DNA from: Flavobacterium sp.
Lineage (GTDB): Bacteria > Bacteroidota > Bacteroidia > Flavobacteriales > Flavobacteriaceae
Length of the DNA: 8,663 nt
NCBI GenBank assembly: GCA_024642295.1
Contig: JAHEBK010000054.1
Coordinates: 1-8,663 of the forward strand
Reading direction: 5' to 3'
Part shown: in pieces, positions 6,142-8,663 of the stretch
How the letters are laid out: each line of letters begins with the position of its first letter
Numbering within the stretch: the first letter of the stretch is position 1
Program-made: the position numbers and the translations under genes
The notes under the pieces: generated by a model
The model's database searches: none
Seen by the model: only the letters and a program-made list of their open reading frames with translations
What the model was told of the DNA's origin: nothing

Positions 6142-7110
6142 ATGTCTGTAAAAATAAAATTTGTCTTTGTATTATTTTTTTTAACGAGTTATTCCTTTTC
6201 TCAAGAGGGAATTGCAGTTTATTCAGATTATTTATCGGATAATTATTATTTAATTCATCCGTCAATGGCAGGTGCTGCTAATTGTGCAAAAGTAAGGTTG
6301 ACTGCAAGAAAACAATGGTTTGGGCAAAATGATGCTCCTGAACTTCAGACGCTAAGTTTCAATGGGAGAATAACTGAGAAGGCTGGAGCGGGAATTATTC
6401 TATTTAATGATAAGAATGGGTATCATTCTCAAAAAGGTGTTAAGTTGACGTATGCTTATCATTTAATGTTTTCAAGAGATGAAGTTGATTTGAATCAGTT
6501 GTCTTTTGGAATAAGTGCAGGGTTAATTCAGAGCCAGCTAGATGAAACTTCCTTCAATGGTTTTGATCCAGCAATCTATGGAACTGTTATTCAAAAGGAC
6601 TCCTATCCCAATTTTGATATAGGTGCATCATATAATTATTTAGATTTTTATGCTCATGCAACCATTAAAAATCTTTTGGAGACAAGACGCGATATTTATA
6701 CAGAATTTGAAAGTGATAATCTTCGAAAATTTCTATTGAGTGCAGGATATATAATGGGGGATAAGGATGCTATTTTATGGGAACCGTCGGTTTTATTGCA
6801 ATATACTGATAAGACTAAAGAAAAATCATTTGATTTGAATGTGAAAGCCTATAAAAGTATGGACTTTGGTACGGTTTGGGGAGGTTTGTCATACAGAAGA
6901 AGTATTGATGCTTTAAATTCTTCAAGCCATTTGCAATATATTACTCCAATAGTTGGGGTGAATTATAAAAGCTTTATGTTTGCTTATACTTATTCGCATC
7001 TTACAGGAGCTGTTAAATTTGATAATGGTGGTTATCATCAGATTACGCTAGGGTTGAATTTATTTTGTAAACGCGAGAAATACGAATGTAAATGTCCTGC
7101 AATTAATTAA
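6142..7110 (+). CDS. PorP/SprF-family outer-membrane protein (type IX secretion associated)
   Basis: The family comprises beta-barrel outer-membrane proteins of Bacteroidetes. PorP belongs to the type IX secretion machinery, and SprF is needed to export the gliding adhesin SprB. The 322-residue product has a signal peptide (residues 1-20, ending YSFS before Q21) and the family hallmarks near the N-terminus: YYLIHPSMAGA at 35-45, ARKQWFG at 55-61, LSFNGRI at 71-77 and GAGIILFNDKNGYHSQ at 82-97. The rest alternates short aromatic-rich beta strands and ends with LGLNLFCKREK and a cysteine-rich tail. SprF-type genes usually follow a giant adhesin gene with a type IX C-terminal domain; none is present here, so this is a stand-alone member and should not be named porP or sprF. 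A carbonic anhydrase-like gene follows after 13 bases. Confidence 0.88.
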   Translation: MSVKIKFVFVLFFLTSYSFSQEGIAVYSDYLSDNYYLIHPSMAGAANCAKVRLTARKQWFGQNDAPELQTLSFNGRITEKAGAGIILFNDKNGYHSQKGVKLTYAYHLMFSRDEVDLNQLSFGISAGLIQSQLDETSFNGFDPAIYGTVIQKDSYPNFDIGASYNYLDFYAHATIKNLLETRRDIYTEFESDNLRKFLLSAGYIMGDKDAILWEPSVLLQYTDKTKEKSFDLNVKAYKSMDFGTVWGGLSYRRSIDALNSSSHLQYITPIVGVNYKSFMFAYTYSHLTGAVKFDNGGYHQITLGLNLFCKREKYECKCPAIN

Positions 7111-7123
7111 ATCTTCAATTTTT

Positions 7124-7639
7124 ATGTTGGTTAAAACGATAAATGGTAAAACTCCAAAAATACCAGAGGATTGCTATGTGGCAGAAAATGCAACTATTGT
7201 AGGTGATGTCGTTTTTGGTGAATCTTGCAGTATTTGGTTTAATGCAGTAATTAGAGGAGATGTTAATTTTATTTCAATTGGTAATAAAGTGAATATTCAA
7301 GATGGTGCAATTGTTCATTGTACTTATAAAAAACATCCAACTATTATTGGAAATAATGTATCTATAGGCCACAATGCCATCGTTCATGGTTGTACAATTC
7401 AGGATAATGTATTGATAGGAATGGGAGCAATTGTAATGGATAATTGCCTGATTGAAAGTAATTCAATAATTGCTGCTGGTGCAGTAGTAACTCAAAATAC
7501 AGTTGTTGGCTCAGGGACTATTTGGGCTGGTGTTCCTGCTAAGAAGGTTAAAGATATTAAACAATCTGATTTTGCAGGAGAAATTGAACGGATTTCTAAT
7601 AATTATGTTCTGTATTCAAGTTGGTTCAAAGAGGAATAA
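7124..7639 (+). CDS. Gamma-class carbonic anhydrase-like hexapeptide-repeat protein
   Basis: This 171-residue protein folds as a left-handed beta helix, shown by many [IV]-G-x-x hexapeptide repeats between about residues 19 and 135, with a short C-terminal helix (about 142-168). It has the likely metal ligands of gamma carbonic anhydrases: H65, and H83 and H88 in SIGHNAIVHGC, with the H-x4-H spacing of the family. The RGD at 44-46 and IQDG at 58-61 are also conserved. The expected role is a trimeric zinc- or iron-dependent CO2 hydratase. However, it lacks the long acidic loop of archaeal Cam, as do CamH/YrdA/PaaY-like proteins, many of which show weak or no measured activity, so the reaction is inferred. 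It ends in a common acyltransferase-like AGVPAKKVK element. It is likely cotranscribed with the upstream PorP/SprF-like gene. Confidence 0.9.
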   Translation: MLVKTINGKTPKIPEDCYVAENATIVGDVVFGESCSIWFNAVIRGDVNFISIGNKVNIQDGAIVHCTYKKHPTIIGNNVSIGHNAIVHGCTIQDNVLIGMGAIVMDNCLIESNSIIAAGAVVTQNTVVGSGTIWAGVPAKKVKDIKQSDFAGEIERISNNYVLYSSWFKEE

Positions 7640-7824
7640 TTATTTTGTTTTATATTAAATAAATTTTAAACAGTTTAATTTATGCCAATTTTAAACTTTT
7701 ACTTCTAATTACCTTTCATAATGCTTTATTTTTTATTTTGTATTGTATTTGTCTTGTAATGAGAATAGTGTGAAGAAATCGATGTTTTTGATTCGTTAAT
7801 AAAATTTTAAAAACACATAATAAA
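7640..7824. other. AT-rich intergenic stretch, nothing firm
   Basis: Between the carbonic anhydrase-like gene and the DedA promoter I find no gene. There is one AT-only inverted repeat (7659-7671 with 7673-7683, two-base bulge, one-base spacer) without a following T run. A 12-codon frame at 7721-7759 is too short to support. No convincing terminator is seen after the carbonic anhydrase-like gene, so some readthrough into the DedA gene is possible. Confidence 0.5.
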
Positions 7825-7854
7825 TTGTTGTTAAGTTAAATTATACTTACTTTC
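7825..7854 (+). promoter_or_regulatory. Promoter candidate for the DedA-family gene
   Basis: A TTG at 7825-7827 lies 19 bases before TTACTTTC at 7847-7854, which matches the -7 consensus TAnnTTTG except at its second and last positions. The spacing fits Bacteroidetes promoters, and a leader of about 26 bases would follow. The -7 box is imperfect, so confidence is moderate. Confidence 0.4.
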
Positions 7855-7885
7855 ACACCAAATATTATAGCCTAAACAACAGACA

Positions 7886-8569
7886 ATGGATAGCTTTGAT
7901 TGGAAAAATTTAATAGACCCTCTTTTTTATATCCATTTTGATATAAACGGTATTAAATTGGGAATCTATATAGTATTGTTTATTGTTTTTGCAGAAACAG
8001 GACTTTTTGCAGGATTCTTTTTGCCGGGTGATAGTTTACTTTTTCTTGCTGGGATTTACAATCGAGAATTAATTGAGAATATTTTTTTCCTTAAAAGTGA
8101 TTTTGTCAATGTGTTTTTGTTGTCAACTTTGGTAGGTATTGCTGGGGTTATAGGTAATATTGTGGGGTACTGGTTTGGAGCCAAAAGTGGTTATTATTTG
8201 TATAATAAAGAAGATAGCTTTTGGTTTAAAAAGAAATATTTAATTCAATCCAAGGATTTTTTTGAAAGACATGGTGGTCGAGCGATTATTTTTGCTCGTT
8301 TTTTGCCTATTTTTAGGACCTTTGCGCCTATTGTAGCAGGGATTGTAACTATGGAAAAGAAGAAATTTATGTTCTTTAATATCGTCAGTTCTTTTCTTTG
8401 GTCGTTTACATTAATTTTTTCAGGTCATTATTTGTATGGTTTTTTATTAGAACAATATCAAATTGATTTAAAAGAACATATTGAGGTAATTGTTATAGGA
8501 CTTGTATTTGTTACCTTATCTCCTGTTTTATTAAAATTAACTAAAAAGATTCCTTCTTCAGAAGATTAA
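7886..8569 (+). CDS. DedA-family inner-membrane protein (VTT/SNARE-associated domain)
   Basis: DedA proteins are multi-pass membrane proteins linked to envelope homeostasis; some members act as flippases that recycle undecaprenyl phosphate or phosphatidylethanolamine, and E. coli YqjA/YghB support drug resistance and division. This 227-residue protein has hydrophobic segments at about 25-56 (two re-entrant or membrane parts), 72-97, 131-155, 160-187 and 198-217. Family motifs are ETGLFAGFFLPGDSLLF at 37-53 and HGGRAIIFARFLPIFRTFAP at 129-148. E37, D49, R138 and R144 appear to match the essential charged residues known from E. coli YqjA (E39, D51, R130, R136); that alignment is by eye. Length is normal and the protein complete. 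It seems to be a single-gene unit with its own promoter and a terminator 33 bases downstream. Which lipid it moves cannot be told. Confidence 0.92.
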   Translation: MDSFDWKNLIDPLFYIHFDINGIKLGIYIVLFIVFAETGLFAGFFLPGDSLLFLAGIYNRELIENIFFLKSDFVNVFLLSTLVGIAGVIGNIVGYWFGAKSGYYLYNKEDSFWFKKKYLIQSKDFFERHGGRAIIFARFLPIFRTFAPIVAGIVTMEKKKFMFFNIVSSFLWSFTLIFSGHYLYGFLLEQYQIDLKEHIEVIVIGLVFVTLSPVLLKLTKKIPSSED

Positions 8570-8602
8570 AAAAAAACTTAGTAGATATACCGTTCATAAA
8601 TG

Positions 8603-8643
8603 AAAATGCCCCAAAAAGTTAGACACTATTTAGGGCATTTTTT
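8603..8643 (+). terminator. Near-palindromic terminator after the DedA gene
   Basis: AAAATGCCC at 8603-8611 pairs perfectly with GGGCATTTT at 8633-8641. The stem continues inward through two mismatches (8612/8632 and 8616/8628), with three pairs after each, to a five-base loop (TAGAC, 8620-8624), 15 pairs out of 17 positions. Six T (8638-8643) follow on the plus strand. It should terminate the DedA transcript. Its core resembles the palindromic end of some Bacteroidetes insertion sequences (see findings). The last 20 bases of the window after it hold nothing recognisable. Confidence 0.7.
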
Positions 8644-8663
8644 ATGCTTTATAATATGGTAAA

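Noticed and set aside
7659..7683. AT-only inverted repeat after the carbonic anhydrase-like gene
   Set aside because: All but one pair are A-T, it has a one-base spacer and a bulge, and no T run follows, so I do not call it a terminator.
7721..7759. 12-codon hydrophobic frame starting MLYFLF
   Set aside because: Too short and low in complexity to distinguish from chance in T-rich DNA; no ribosome-binding or promoter signal supports it.

Overview
The window looks like a chromosomal segment of a member of the Bacteroidota, most likely a Flavobacterium-type organism. The reasons are low GC, A-rich leaders without clear Shine-Dalgarno sites, several copies of the Bacteroidetes -7 promoter box (TAnnTTTG), a PorP/SprF-family outer-membrane protein (a family tied to type IX secretion and gliding), and a NifU-like protein with two N-terminal Nfu domains. 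The genes are mostly core and conserved. I see no tRNA, rRNA, CRISPR array, phage gene or intact mobile element.

Layout from left to right. Positions 1-131 (minus) hold the first 43 codons of a lipoprotein that runs off the left edge. A gene-free, AT-rich gap of about 640 bases follows; it contains a good plus-strand terminator at 618-652 that belongs to no visible gene. Then comes a plus-strand cluster: a TolC-family outer-membrane channel (774-2147), a MacA/HlyD-type periplasmic adaptor (2151-3440), and tsaB (3480-4151), which makes the t6A37 tRNA modification and has its own -7 box. Facing it on the minus strand are an MscS-type mechanosensitive channel (4154-4981) and a NifU-like Fe-S scaffold/carrier (5094-5987), separated by a terminator hairpin. 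tsaB and the MscS gene end only two bases apart, inside an imperfect inverted repeat.

From 6142 the plus strand carries a PorP/SprF-like protein and, 13 bases later, a gamma-class carbonic anhydrase-like hexapeptide-repeat protein (7124-7639), probably one transcript. A 246-base AT-rich gap precedes a DedA-family membrane protein (7886-8569). That gene is followed by a near-palindromic terminator (8603-8643) whose core resembles an insertion-sequence end.

Functionally the window is a row of small housekeeping units: efflux (channel plus adaptor, with no pump gene in view), tRNA modification, osmotic protection, Fe-S maturation, outer-membrane/secretion-related, carbonic anhydrase-like and membrane-homeostasis genes. 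I did not find a clearly new multi-gene system. The items most worth a second look are the orphan terminator with possible small RNA, the inverted repeat across the convergent stop codons, the hairpin inside the mscS leader, and the palindrome at the right end.
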